A stretch of 64,000 nucleotides of DNA, from assembly GCA_002412885.1 (NCBI GenBank), contig DHVX01000025.1, positions 19,260-83,259 of the forward strand. Reading direction: 5' to 3'. Origin of the DNA: Bacteroidales bacterium UBA5197. GTDB taxonomy: Bacteria; Bacteroidota; Bacteroidia; Bacteroidales; Lentimicrobiaceae. Under the pieces are notes generated by a model, which saw only the letters and a list, made by a program, of their open reading frames with translations, made no database searches and was not told the origin of the DNA. The position numbers and the translations under genes were made by a program. Positions within the stretch are counted from its first letter, which is position 1. Each line of letters opens with the position of its first letter. Shown in pieces: positions 52,401 through 60,436 of this stretch.

Positions 52401-55400
52401 GCCGCGGTAGTTTTGAACTTTCGGCTAAAACCGTCATATTCATATGTAGTTTTGTGATTGTTAATATCTGTAGATTCACGTAAATCACCACTAATGAGAT
52501 CGTATATCTGCTCAACAGCTTGCCCCAGTGCGTTGGTTGTTTTGGTAAGAAAACGCCCTTTCGATAGCAAAAGGTTATGGTCATATTCGCTGAAAGAACT
52601 TCTTGATTCGAGACCTGGAGCAGCGAGAGTGCTGCTGGTAATATTTCCAAAGTCATCGTAAGTATATTGTTTACTTCTGACCAAAACGTCCCAGTTCATA
52701 ATATACTCTGTTTTTAACATTCCATTATGAATGCCACTAGTGTAATAATCAAATTTGGCGTGTTTATAGATAGGATATTCACCTGGTGACTGGCTTGAAG
52801 AATTAGAATTTGACAACCTGCCCAGAATCCATTTCCCACCAGTTGTATAATTGTTGTAGTAGTTTCTTATCCATGTTTTATACCACATGGAGTTCTCGTC
52901 AGACCCGGTTTCCGTAATGGTATATAATGAATTACCAAAATCATCATAATCTATTCTAGTGCCACCCTCTTCTTTGAAGTTTCTAACTCTGCTCACCGAT
53001 ATCAGACTTCCGTTTAATTCGTAACTTTTACTTAAACTTTCTTCAAGGTATAAGAAATAATTTTTTTTGCCCCAATTCTTTGTATTGAATGTCATTTCAG
53101 TACTATTTACTAATTTGGAGTCAATCTTGGTAGTTTGCAATTGATCGGTCAAAATGAAATAGGTTGTATTCAGATTGCGTTCAACAACCGAAACGGAGTT
53201 GTTTACATCATTTACAGTAGTTTGTTTTTCAAAGCCAAGAAAACCCTTGCCCTGTTTATGAACTAAACCTGAAGAGTAGGAATACTCCTGAGTATTGAAA
53301 CCACCAATTCCATTACTGGTTTTTAAAGATTTAACCAATTTTAAAGGGAAAAACAATTGCCCTACAGGAAATTCATTGTAAGTTCCTTTTGTATAAACAG
53401 TTTGATCGTTTGAACTTGCATATTCAATTATATTCTGTAATCCAATACCAGTAGTGATTTTGGTAATTGATCGCTTTTCAGGATAGCTTCTATAAAAATG
53501 AAGTTGTTTTGTATAATTGCGTTGAATGCATATGTCGGATGCCCCGTCAAAATTAATATCAAAAATATTGAACCTTTCTAAACGTCCGCTAACTATAAAT
53601 AGTTCTTGTGTGGATGGATCAATAAAAGGTTTGCTTATAATATTATCACCTGGATTATTGAGAAAACACATTACGCCATTACTCCAAAGAGACCATGTAT
53701 TATTCCCATTATATTTTTTCTTATCGAGTGTTATGAAAAAATCCGTAGTATTATTACCATCAAAATTGGCTGCTTGTAATGAAAATTCACCGGTCATATA
53801 ACCATTGGCAATATCTGGATCCAAAACAGTTTTAGAATTTTTAAAAACAAAACCACCACCATAAGAGTGATATATATTAAACAATAAGCCATTTTCATCC
53901 GCATTCAATCTACAGGAAATAATGTCAGTTTTCCCATCTCCATTAAAATCACCAGCGACAAAATCTTCTGAATCATCATCTGCCTGTAAGTCCACATCTA
54001 TATATTCTCGCTTAAAACCACCTAAAACAGAGTACGACAAATGCATTATTCTCCGCTTTTGAATAGTTAGTCCATTTGCATAGGTAGTATCACCATATAT
54101 AAAGAAGTCTGTTCGGTTAAAATTACGAAAGTTTCCTGTTATTACTTTATATTCATCGTCTATGTATATATTGCTACTCAAATTGCCCCATACTCCATTG
54201 GTGCTTCCTGTAAAAAAGTAAATTTGGCCATGCTCATTCCGGTAAGCAAAATCCATAATCCCGTCACCATCAAAATCACCTTGAAAACAATCAATTATAT
54301 AATGACTCTCTGTGCTAACTTCTTTCAGAAGTTGTGGTATAAAACTTGAGCCATTTGATTTATAAAACATTATGTAATACTTCTTGATATTTTGTGGATT
54401 GTCATTATCCCTTTCTATTACAACAGAAATAAAATCAACCAATCCATCGCCATTGTAGTCTGCAGGCAAACAAGCCATAGGCTTTCTATTTTGGATAGAA
54501 ACAGTTGACATTACCCGCGTATTACTCCTATAGACTTGATAAAGGAGGCTATTATGGTTTGGATCATAATTTTCAATTAAAAATTCCTGATTGGATATTC
54601 CTGTAAAATTACCTTGATTAACCGACTGAAAATCAGCTTGTGTAGGATCATGTAGAACACTATGATATACCGGATTGCTTAGTGCTTGATTATTTTCGTG
54701 CTCAAAAACTGTTTTATTGTATTTTATTCCGCCAAGACCAAATTCCTGAATTGATTTTACAAAAATTTGACTATGGGAGGTAACATCATCTCCTGTCGAT
54801 TCATAATTTATTACATATTTTCGTACGATCGAATTCGTTTCTTTGTGAGTGCAAGTAATATTATCCAATTTATGCTTCAGGGTTATATGTACTTCAGAAT
54901 TTAAGTGGTAGTGATGTGATTTGATTTCTTTTCCACTTTCGGAATAATTAAATAACACCTCATATTCATAACTGTTATAATAATTTTTTCTACCTCCGTA
55001 CTTTACTGACTTTGGAATTACAGTCCCACTCGACGGGTAATTATAATAATCAAACTCTATAATGTTGCCATAGTTATCTTCGATAGTTGATAAATAAAAC
55101 CCAAATATGGCCTGGCCATTGCTTGTATTTTTTCTGTGAACGGATGATGAATTATATATATTACCACCATATGTATATAATAAACCACTTTTAGTTTGCA
55201 CTTTGAAAAGGACGCTACCATCCCCTGGAACGTCCAGTGTTATCTTTGAAAAGTCGTCGGACTCTTTTCGATATTCAGCAAAAAAGGCAGTAGTATATAA
55301 CTTACTTTGATCAGTAAAATCTGCAGTTTTTGAGCTAACCTTTATTAATCTTTGACCATCTAACAATATGTATTCTGGTAAAAATTCACCCCCCTGTAAA

Positions 55401-55906
55401 GCGGACACTTTACCGTCATAATAAATATTTGGTGTAGTATAAGAAATCTTGGAAATTCCGCCAATATCCCATCCTTGCCCACATAAACCCCAACTGCCAC
55501 TACTATTATAATTGAGTGATATTGTTGGAGTCATACCTCCTGCGCTGGAAGGAATATTAATTGGTATGGAATAAACAGCTGCGCCTAATCCATTTATACT
55601 CAGGTTACCTGCCATTGCACCCACCACACCATCATCACCAACAATATTTTCATATCCTGTTGGCCCTCCTAACTCTCCCTCCTCCGGCGGAAAAACCATA
55701 AACGGGTTGATCTTTGCATGAAAAACATCCTGAGCATTGGTGGCATTATAATTAAACCCATTTATCATATCTATGTATTGGGTGGCTTCATACACCTGGT
55801 TACCACTTAAAGGGGTTGATAAAGTAAAATTTGGTGCCTGATTCTGAGCATTAGAATCGAAAAATAAAGCTATGGCCAATAATACAATAAGGAAACGGGC
55901 TTTCAT
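49472..55906 (-). CDS. Exported SpvB/VCBS/YD-repeat RHS polymorphic-toxin-like protein
   Basis: The 2144-residue protein has a signal peptide at 1-21 (MKARFLIVLLAIALFFDSNAQ). An SpvB/TcaC-like domain covers about 95-340 (GLGAAVYSIPINIPSSAGGMTPTISLNYNSSG...GQGWDIGGISKI). Several VCBS/FG-GAP units follow (ADYNGDGLVDF, GDFDGDGIMDF, GDFNGDGKTDI, INFDGASDI). YD repeats run to about 1780, and the RHS core end is NPYTYCLNSPLSFVDPTGYS at about residue 1842. After it come a hydrophobic stretch, the conserved HGFLSG...NHM pre-tip (1948-2008), and a beta-rich tip of about 120 residues with no recognised toxin motif. YD shells of this type encapsulate a cleaved C-terminal effector. The coding sequence is AT-rich. 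It follows two surface-protein genes and precedes a candidate immunity gene. Confidence 0.88.
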   Translation of the reverse strand: MKARFLIVLLAIALFFDSNAQNQAPNFTLSTPLSGNQVYEATQYIDMINGFNYNATNAQDVFHAKINPFMVFPPEEGELGGPTGYENIVGDDGVVGAMAGNLSINGLGAAVYSIPINIPSSAGGMTPTISLNYNSSGSWGLCGQGWDIGGISKISYTTPNIYYDGKVSALQGGEFLPEYILLDGQRLIKVSSKTADFTDQSKLYTTAFFAEYRKESDDFSKITLDVPGDGSVLFKVQTKSGLLYTYGGNIYNSSSVHRKNTSNGQAIFGFYLSTIEDNYGNIIEFDYYNYPSSGTVIPKSVKYGGRKNYYNSYEYEVLFNYSESGKEIKSHHYHLNSEVHITLKHKLDNITCTHKETNSIVRKYVINYESTGDDVTSHSQIFVKSIQEFGLGGIKYNKTVFEHENNQALSNPVYHSVLHDPTQADFQSVNQGNFTGISNQEFLIENYDPNHNSLLYQVYRSNTRVMSTVSIQNRKPMACLPADYNGDGLVDFISVVIERDNDNPQNIKKYYIMFYKSNGSSFIPQLLKEVSTESHYIIDCFQGDFDGDGIMDFAYRNEHGQIYFFTGSTNGVWGNLSSNIYIDDEYKVITGNFRNFNRTDFFIYGDTTYANGLTIQKRRIMHLSYSVLGGFKREYIDVDLQADDDSEDFVAGDFNGDGKTDIISCRLNADENGLLFNIYHSYGGGFVFKNSKTVLDPDIANGYMTGEFSLQAANFDGNNTTDFFITLDKKKYNGNNTWSLWSNGVMCFLNNPGDNIISKPFIDPSTQELFIVSGRLERFNIFDINFDGASDICIQRNYTKQLHFYRSYPEKRSITKITTGIGLQNIIEYASSNDQTVYTKGTYNEFPVGQLFFPLKLVKSLKTSNGIGGFNTQEYSYSSGLVHKQGKGFLGFEKQTTVNDVNNSVSVVERNLNTTYFILTDQLQTTKIDSKLVNSTEMTFNTKNWGKKNYFLYLEESLSKSYELNGSLISVSRVRNFKEEGGTRIDYDDFGNSLYTITETGSDENSMWYKTWIRNYYNNYTTGGKWILGRLSNSNSSSQSPGEYPIYKHAKFDYYTSGIHNGMLKTEYIMNWDVLVRSKQYTYDDFGNITSSTLAAPGLESRSSFSEYDHNLLLSKGRFLTKTTNALGQAVEQIYDLISGDLRESTDINNHKTTYEYDGFSRKFKTTAANGNINIDALRWVETETPYKPALQAVYYSWHQSSGNMPFIKFYDVLSRVIREVSFGMNETEIIYVDTEYDSKGRIFRQSEPYYSTATEIYYTVYEEYDELGRPKRIKMPETNSYVRYDYFSEDGLTVTKTTNSKMQYFTSKANAIGQLVETKDFYNNKIIKEYYADGQIKTIKNSNNDKTTITYTYDSPLRRLKSMNEPARGLTTYEYNAYDEPTKISHNGYDVIFNQYDKLGRLLRKTEHEGEYTFEYDTRPNGIGMVSKMAGPEHSIEYFYDNLSRNSSNIEKIFDESFTTEFSYDVFGRPDLITYPTSKLTVKNIYNDYGVLIKIVNATNQSILWKLEETDARGNITQQQLADGHMVDMKYYPETGLIHTIVSGDIQNNEYKWDKAGYLEWRKDVKRNLKESFYYDDLNRLRTVYKNSVVALSLAYDNIGNISNKSDVGTYQYSSTDANPYKLVSINNKPPSINSFLQNVEYTSFNKVKYVSEKNEGDIVHELELFYGVNKQRIKQITDKRDTKIFVGSLYEKYVESNVVTEVFYIYSPAGLIAINTITDNSNQLSVVLKDHLGSLQFVVPVNGGTIAEFSYDAWGSRRDPQTWALLQSPVGFKYGVGFTGHEHLELFSIINMNGRIYDPVLGLFFTPDPVLQFPNLPIGLNPYTYCLNSPLSFVDPTGYSIDGAFFTFIRIMAMTVVSIGSGGALLPAMIVAGTFAVMDGMYAMAKGANVNIFVDFVAPVYINLLVTSGIGKGFGANNKVFANELLRASAHGINNGVSRMISGGKFQHGFLSGFVSSLGGSYSPNINGIVNTAMAAALGGTVETIGGGKFSNGAVTGAFVYLLNHMAHETKDPPKGDPEVKEKPKEELELIGSTAYAKDNQFKVWPLDYEIEAGQHVKIVVKNLNFFGAHIEVSDHTTGSVYSKIFGLFEFTGESFQAVIPPLSSKTFDFYYMGSEKRNWVFHFYSQSDIINVGIKFYGKND

Positions 55907-55968
55907 ATAATGAGATTTTAACTGTAATGTTTTTAATTATCTTCTGTTGTGAGGGGCAGCACAAAGAT

Positions 55969-56403
55969 TTATTGTTTCACAATCTTAAATCTTTCTTTCT
56001 CCTCTCCACTAATCACTTGCAGGATGTAAGTTCCCTTGCCTATGTGTTGTACATTGAGAGGGGTCAGTGTAATGCTTATTTTTCCCCGTTCTATCAACCT
56101 GCCATTCATATCGCTCAACACAAACTCCACCTTGGTTTCAGGTAATGTTGTGAACTCAATATTTAGGATTTCGTTGGCAGGGTTTGGATAAACGCGCAAA
56201 CCATTGATGGGTGCGTCAGGTAAATGCGCGAACAAACTGTCGGATTTAAACAGGGTGTCGGATTTGGTTATTTTGCCAACACCGATTTTACGTAGTACTC
56301 TGTTCCCGGCACCGTCATATTCAAATATCACCTTTTGAGTTTGTGCCTGAGCCCAGACAAATGCAAATAGCATAAAAGCCAAAGAAAAAATAATTCGTTT
56401 CAT
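55969..56403 (-). CDS. Small T9SS-sorted protein with a YD-like motif
   Basis: The 144-residue protein has a signal peptide (MKRIIFSLAFMLFAFVWAQAQ), then a short segment TQKVIFEYDGAGNRVLRK that looks like a single YD repeat. The remaining C-terminal domain is a type A T9SS sorting signal: LRVYPNPANEILNIEFTTLPETKVEFVLSDMNGRLIERGKI...GTYILQVISGEEKERFKIVKQ. T9SS substrates are exported and attached at the cell surface after cleavage of this domain. Almost nothing besides the sorting domain is present, so the protein may be an adaptor rather than an enzyme. It lies 62 nt before the RHS gene and 12 nt after the fibre-like gene, in one operon. Confidence 0.85.
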   Translation of the reverse strand: MKRIIFSLAFMLFAFVWAQAQTQKVIFEYDGAGNRVLRKIGVGKITKSDTLFKSDSLFAHLPDAPINGLRVYPNPANEILNIEFTTLPETKVEFVLSDMNGRLIERGKISITLTPLNVQHIGKGTYILQVISGEEKERFKIVKQ

Positions 56404-56414
56404 GGTGTTCAGTA

Positions 56415-57755
56415 TTACTTAATAGTATTTACTAAAGTCTTGAGTTCTTTTATTTCTTTCTCCTGTGCTATCATGTACAAGGTGAGCTCTTCGATTTTCT
56501 GGAGAAGCAGGGCGTTCATTTCGCCAAGGTTTATGCCTTCTTTTTCAACGGTTGCCGCATTTGGTATACCTGGCAGGTGTCCATTGTCTTTAATAAAGCT
56601 TTCGACCTGAAGTAAGGAAGGCAATAGGTACTCTGCTTTAAAAACATAGTCGGGCCAGAATTCGTCAAGAGATACCTTAACTTCTTTAGCAGTAACTATC
56701 CCGTTAACATTGAAAGCCATATTTGCAGATGGTAGTCCAACAACAATATTTTCTTTATTTATTACAAACTTTTGTGTCAGATTTCCATTTTCTCCATGGA
56801 AAAACTGAAAATTCGCACTACTTTCATATACTGAAAATTTTATACTCCTTGAGTTCGTACTACCACCCTGCCAAACCTCTATTCTGGCTGCATCAGTCAA
56901 AGTACTACCGATAAGTTCCAATTTGCCAAAAGCATCTGAACCTTGCACAAATTTTCCATATACCTTGCCAGCCACAAAAATGTCATAACCTATGTTCACA
57001 TTATCATTCACATCAATGGAAAGAGAATTTCTACTACCTGAATAAGAGATTGAGTTATCTCCTAAAATTATATTTTCTCTAGCAGTATGGTCGCCAAGGT
57101 TGTCTCCAAGCGGTATTTCATCAATTTGAAGCACACCTTCTTCATCTGTTATGATCATTTTTTTACCACCACCACTTCTTAGGCTGCTCGCCATAATAAA
57201 TCCATTAACAATTAATCGCATGTCTTTTGAACCATCTCCAACAGTTAGTTCCCTGGTAATAAAAGCATCACCCTCAACATGTAGCTTTGCCTTTGGTGTG
57301 TTTGTGCCTATTGCAACATTCCCAATTTTATCAAGAAACAATGCAAAATTTAATGTCTGTGATGTACTTGAAGCAGGCCTCCAAAAATTTAGTCCCCCGC
57401 TGATTTCATCTTCATAGTACTCAATTCCCCATTCACCAAAAGGTTTGTCACGACTAATGTCTTTCCCAAAGAAAATACTTCCGTTTGATCCTGCCATATT
57501 ACAACTGCCTGATGACAGAAGCAGGTTTCCTCCCTTAATGTGTAATTCCTGAAATGGTGCGTCCGTGCCGATTCCAATGAAGCCTTTTTTTATTTTTGTT
57601 CCCTTGCAATCAAATTCATGCTCATAAAATTTCATGTGATTGCCAGTATTCCCACTTTGCAGAAGAAAACTTAATGGTAACTGTGCAAACAATGTGCTTG
57701 AGAAGACAAGCATAATAACACAAAGTATTCCTTTTGTTAGTTTAATTGTTTTCAT
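56415..57755 (-). CDS. Tail-fibre-like exported protein with intramolecular-chaperone-like C-terminus
   Basis: The 446-residue protein has a signal peptide (about 1-24, ends TLFAQ). Beta-strand-rich repeats follow with GIGTDAPFQELHIKGGNLLL and AIGTNTPKAKLHVEGDAFI, the pattern of trimeric tail-fibre and host-range proteins. The last 90 residues (WPDYVFKAEYLLPSLLQVESFIKDNGHLPGIPNAATVEKEGINLGEMNALLLQKIEELTLYMIAQEKEIKEL) form the conserved end seen in such Bacteroidota proteins, probably a trimerising, peptidase S74-like chaperone. It is the first gene of the RHS operon. Adhesion or display of the RHS apparatus is a plausible role, but unproven. Confidence 0.8.
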   Translation of the reverse strand: MKTIKLTKGILCVIMLVFSSTLFAQLPLSFLLQSGNTGNHMKFYEHEFDCKGTKIKKGFIGIGTDAPFQELHIKGGNLLLSSGSCNMAGSNGSIFFGKDISRDKPFGEWGIEYYEDEISGGLNFWRPASSTSQTLNFALFLDKIGNVAIGTNTPKAKLHVEGDAFITRELTVGDGSKDMRLIVNGFIMASSLRSGGGKKMIITDEEGVLQIDEIPLGDNLGDHTARENIILGDNSISYSGSRNSLSIDVNDNVNIGYDIFVAGKVYGKFVQGSDAFGKLELIGSTLTDAARIEVWQGGSTNSRSIKFSVYESSANFQFFHGENGNLTQKFVINKENIVVGLPSANMAFNVNGIVTAKEVKVSLDEFWPDYVFKAEYLLPSLLQVESFIKDNGHLPGIPNAATVEKEGINLGEMNALLLQKIEELTLYMIAQEKEIKELKTLVNTIK

Positions 57756-57989
57756 AATTGTTTAAATAAATTTATAAATCGATGCAATTATACAACGAAA
57801 AAATCAATTTACAACGAAGATAATATTGAAACTATTAATTTATATTGATTATAAATAATAATTATAATTATTATGGGTTATGTATTATACAATAGGTATT
57901 TGTTCTATTATACAAATAGATTTTTTAAGCATTATTAAAAACATAAACGCTTGATTATAAATAATTATCAGCGTAAGAAGACAAACTAC

Positions 57990-58958
57990 TCAATGTTCAG
58001 AATAAGAACTAATCTTTTCATTACGGATTACACCTCTGAAGAAATCAACTACAATTGGAGTGCAAAAATTGGGATTAAATTCTGGTGGCATATGAGAACC
58101 ATCGGTTTTCAGGTGAAACTCACATATTTTTCCAAACTGATGCTGCCTTTCATATATATATGCCGAACCAAATGCCGGAGATTCGGGATTGCCCAGAAAC
58201 AGCCCTTTATATATAGGTACCAGATTGTCATTTGATCCATGAAAACAAATGATAGGTATTGAATTGAAAGCGTTAATAAACAATGAATCTGAAATGGAGC
58301 CGTATTTGCTGCAAATCCCTTTAATTTTGTATTTATTCAGGTAAGGATTTCCCGAATGATCAAGTCGGCCTAGTTTGTAAACCATTTCCGGTACTTTATA
58401 CAGCATTGTTTCCTCGGTTGCAAAAGCGCTGTTGAGTGCAATACTGGCTCCTGCGCTTTCACCCAGTATAAATAGTTGTGAAGTGTCAATTCTGTATTTT
58501 TCGGCATTTGCTACCAGATAGCGCATGGCAGCCCGGGCATCCTGCATACCCCTGTATTCTGCTTCGGGTAGAGAATTGCGATCAGATGAAATATAATCAC
58601 CAACATCCCAACCCAGCCGGTACGCAATATTAGCGGTGATAAATCCGGAATCCCTTAAAATACGGGCGGTTGGCTCAATCCAGCCCCGGTGTCCATGCAG
58701 ATAACTGCCAGCATGTATAAGTAATACTGCCGGAAACTTCTGCGATACACTATCTACTGCGGGGAAGTAAAGATCCATAAGCAGATTAGTGCTATGTTGC
58801 CCGGTATCCAATGCAGTAGCATATAAGATATCAGTTTCCTCGTATGCATCTGTTTTTAGAAAAGGCTCTACCGGATCTTTTTCATGTTCACAAGAGGCAA
58901 AAAATACAATTGCGGTCACGAGAAGAATGAGTTGTTTTAGTTTATTCAGGGATTTCAT
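57990..58958 (-). CDS. Lipoprotein alpha/beta-hydrolase (carboxylesterase-like)
   Basis: The protein is 322 residues from ATG 58958 (two codons after an in-frame TTG). It has a lipoprotein signal (LILLVTAIVFFASCEH) and an esterase/lipase fold. The oxyanion-hole loop is HAGSYLHG (variant of HGGG), the nucleophile elbow is LGESAGAS, a putative acid lies in SNDNLVPIY, and the catalytic His in TDGSHMPP. It resembles exported acetyl- or feruloyl-esterase-type hydrolases acting on polysaccharide side groups, but the substrate is unknown. It converges on nothing and stands between the RHS operon and the divergent ACP cluster. Confidence 0.82.
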   Translation of the reverse strand: MKSLNKLKQLILLVTAIVFFASCEHEKDPVEPFLKTDAYEETDILYATALDTGQHSTNLLMDLYFPAVDSVSQKFPAVLLIHAGSYLHGHRGWIEPTARILRDSGFITANIAYRLGWDVGDYISSDRNSLPEAEYRGMQDARAAMRYLVANAEKYRIDTSQLFILGESAGASIALNSAFATEETMLYKVPEMVYKLGRLDHSGNPYLNKYKIKGICSKYGSISDSLFINAFNSIPIICFHGSNDNLVPIYKGLFLGNPESPAFGSAYIYERQHQFGKICEFHLKTDGSHMPPEFNPNFCTPIVVDFFRGVIRNEKISSYSEH

Positions 58959-59317
58959 TCTCAATTATTTTCAGTTTTAGCTACTCTATCATTTACTTTA
59001 AGTAAGCTGCGATGACTTCTTCTTAATTGTTGTGCTTTGCCTTTTTTATAAGGAGATCATTAGATTTGAATGATAGCTCCGGCAGATAATCAGGTTATGC
59101 TATTTTTAATTCCAGAAAAATGTATACATTTTCCATATAGGTCACAAATAAACACACAATTATTTAATCATGCAAGAGAAATATGGTGTTCTAGAATATT
59201 TAGAATAAATCCAAATTAGACGGCTACTGATGTAACATTCTTTAAAAATTGGTTGTTGAGATTTTTACAAAAAGAACATGACTCCCCAAGTAACAGGAGT
59301 AAGAACTGCTTTTTTAT
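58959..59317. other. Intergenic region between esterase and ACP cluster
   Basis: AT-rich gap between divergent genes. Apart from the -7 element just downstream I see no open frame, repeat or RNA structure in it. Confidence 0.5.
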
Positions 59318-59325
59318 TACTTTTG
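59318..59325 (+). promoter_or_regulatory. Promoter -7 element (TACTTTTG) of the acyl-carrier-protein cluster
   Basis: TACTTTTG matches TAnnTTTG and lies 16 nt before the ATG at 59342. It probably drives the whole five-gene plus-strand cluster. Confidence 0.55.
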
Positions 59326-59341
59326 CAATAAAACAGTAAAG

Positions 59342-59641
59342 ATGGAAGTAAACAAACAGCAGTTAACAGAAATAATCATTTTGTCAACTCAGAAAGTTAT
59401 TTCAGAAACAAATGCAGCTGATCCTGCAACAGTTATCTTTAATACTCCATTGTATGGCAAAGGAGGAGTACTTGATAGCCTTGGACTTGTTCAGCTGATT
59501 GCCGATGTTGAAGAGGAAATTTATCAACAAACAGGCAATCAGATAACAATAGCTGACGAAAAAGCAATGAGTATGCGTATTTCGCCCTTTAGAAGTGTTT
59601 CATCCCTCTCGGATTATATTTATTCCATACTGTCGGTTTAG
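59342..59641 (+). CDS. Acyl carrier protein
   Basis: The 99-residue ACP-fold protein has the phosphopantetheine-attachment Ser in GVLDSLGLVQLIADVEEEI (residue about 46), followed by the third-helix region. It is dissimilar from housekeeping AcpP, which has the DSLD motif and is shorter and more acidic; the motif here is DSLG. Dedicated ACPs of this kind carry activated acyl groups for secondary or surface-sugar modification. It is first in a cluster with a reductase, an AMP-forming ligase, a deacetylase-like protein and an acetyltransferase. Its role is probably carrier of the acyl group activated by the ligase. Confidence 0.88.
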   Translation: MEVNKQQLTEIIILSTQKVISETNAADPATVIFNTPLYGKGGVLDSLGLVQLIADVEEEIYQQTGNQITIADEKAMSMRISPFRSVSSLSDYIYSILSV

Positions 59642-59727
59642 TTATGGCTTTGTAAGTTCCGGGTTAAGATCAGGAGCCAGCCAAAAGCATACAATGCCAA
59701 GTGATTAGTTTTAAAAACGCTTTATCA

Positions 59728-60435
59728 ATGAATCAGGACATCAGGGTTGTTTTAATAACCGGCACAAGTAAAGGTATCGGGAAAGGTCTTGCTTTGCATT
59801 ATTGCAGTAATGGATATTGGGTAGTGGGTTGCAGCAGAAATACGTCATCAATTGAACATGAGAATTATACCCATATTTCCATTGATCTTACATCAGAAAA
59901 AGCAAGTGGACAACTTATAAGAAGTGTGTTGGATAAGTTTGGCAGATTAGATGTTCTGATCAATAATGCAGGAATTGCTTCTATGAATCACATAATCACA
60001 ACTCCTGAATCAACGATTGAAAGCGTTTTCCGAACTAACTTTTTCGTACCATTTCTACTTACACGTGAAGCATCCAAGGCCATGAGCAGAAAAAGATATG
60101 GACGAATCATTAACTTTACAACGGTAGCTGTGCCATTAAATCTTGAAGGAGAAGCTGTTTATGCTTCGAGTAAAGCTGCTCTTGAGTCTTTTACACGAAT
60201 ATCAGCAATTGAACTTGCTCCATTAGGTATTACTGTAAATGCAATCGGACCTGCGCCATTTGATACCGGACTTATTAGATCAGTGCCGTCGGATAAAATT
60301 GATAAATTAATTGAAAGACAGGCAATAAAGAGAAAAGCAGAAATGAATGATATACTGCATGTAACGGATTTCTTTATAAATCCTGCTGCCGAATTCATTA
60401 CTGGTCAAATTATTTATCTGGGAGGTGTTTTTTAA
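59728..60435 (+). CDS. Short-chain dehydrogenase/reductase (FabG-like)
   Basis: The protein is 235 residues from ATG 59728; a GTG start 27 nt upstream is less likely. It has the cofactor motif LITGTSKGIGKGLA, NNAGIAS, and the catalytic YASSK with Lys four residues after Tyr. The catalytic Ser, normally 13 residues before the Tyr, is replaced by Thr (FTTVAVPL...VYASSK), an unusual but possibly functional change. It is the size of FabG ketoreductases and, in this cluster, would reduce a 3-ketoacyl (or similar) group on the adjacent ACP. It ends 1 nt before the next start. Confidence 0.88.
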   Translation: MNQDIRVVLITGTSKGIGKGLALHYCSNGYWVVGCSRNTSSIEHENYTHISIDLTSEKASGQLIRSVLDKFGRLDVLINNAGIASMNHIITTPESTIESVFRTNFFVPFLLTREASKAMSRKRYGRIINFTTVAVPLNLEGEAVYASSKAALESFTRISAIELAPLGITVNAIGPAPFDTGLIRSVPSDKIDKLIERQAIKRKAEMNDILHVTDFFINPAAEFITGQIIYLGGVF

Positions 60436-60436
60436 A

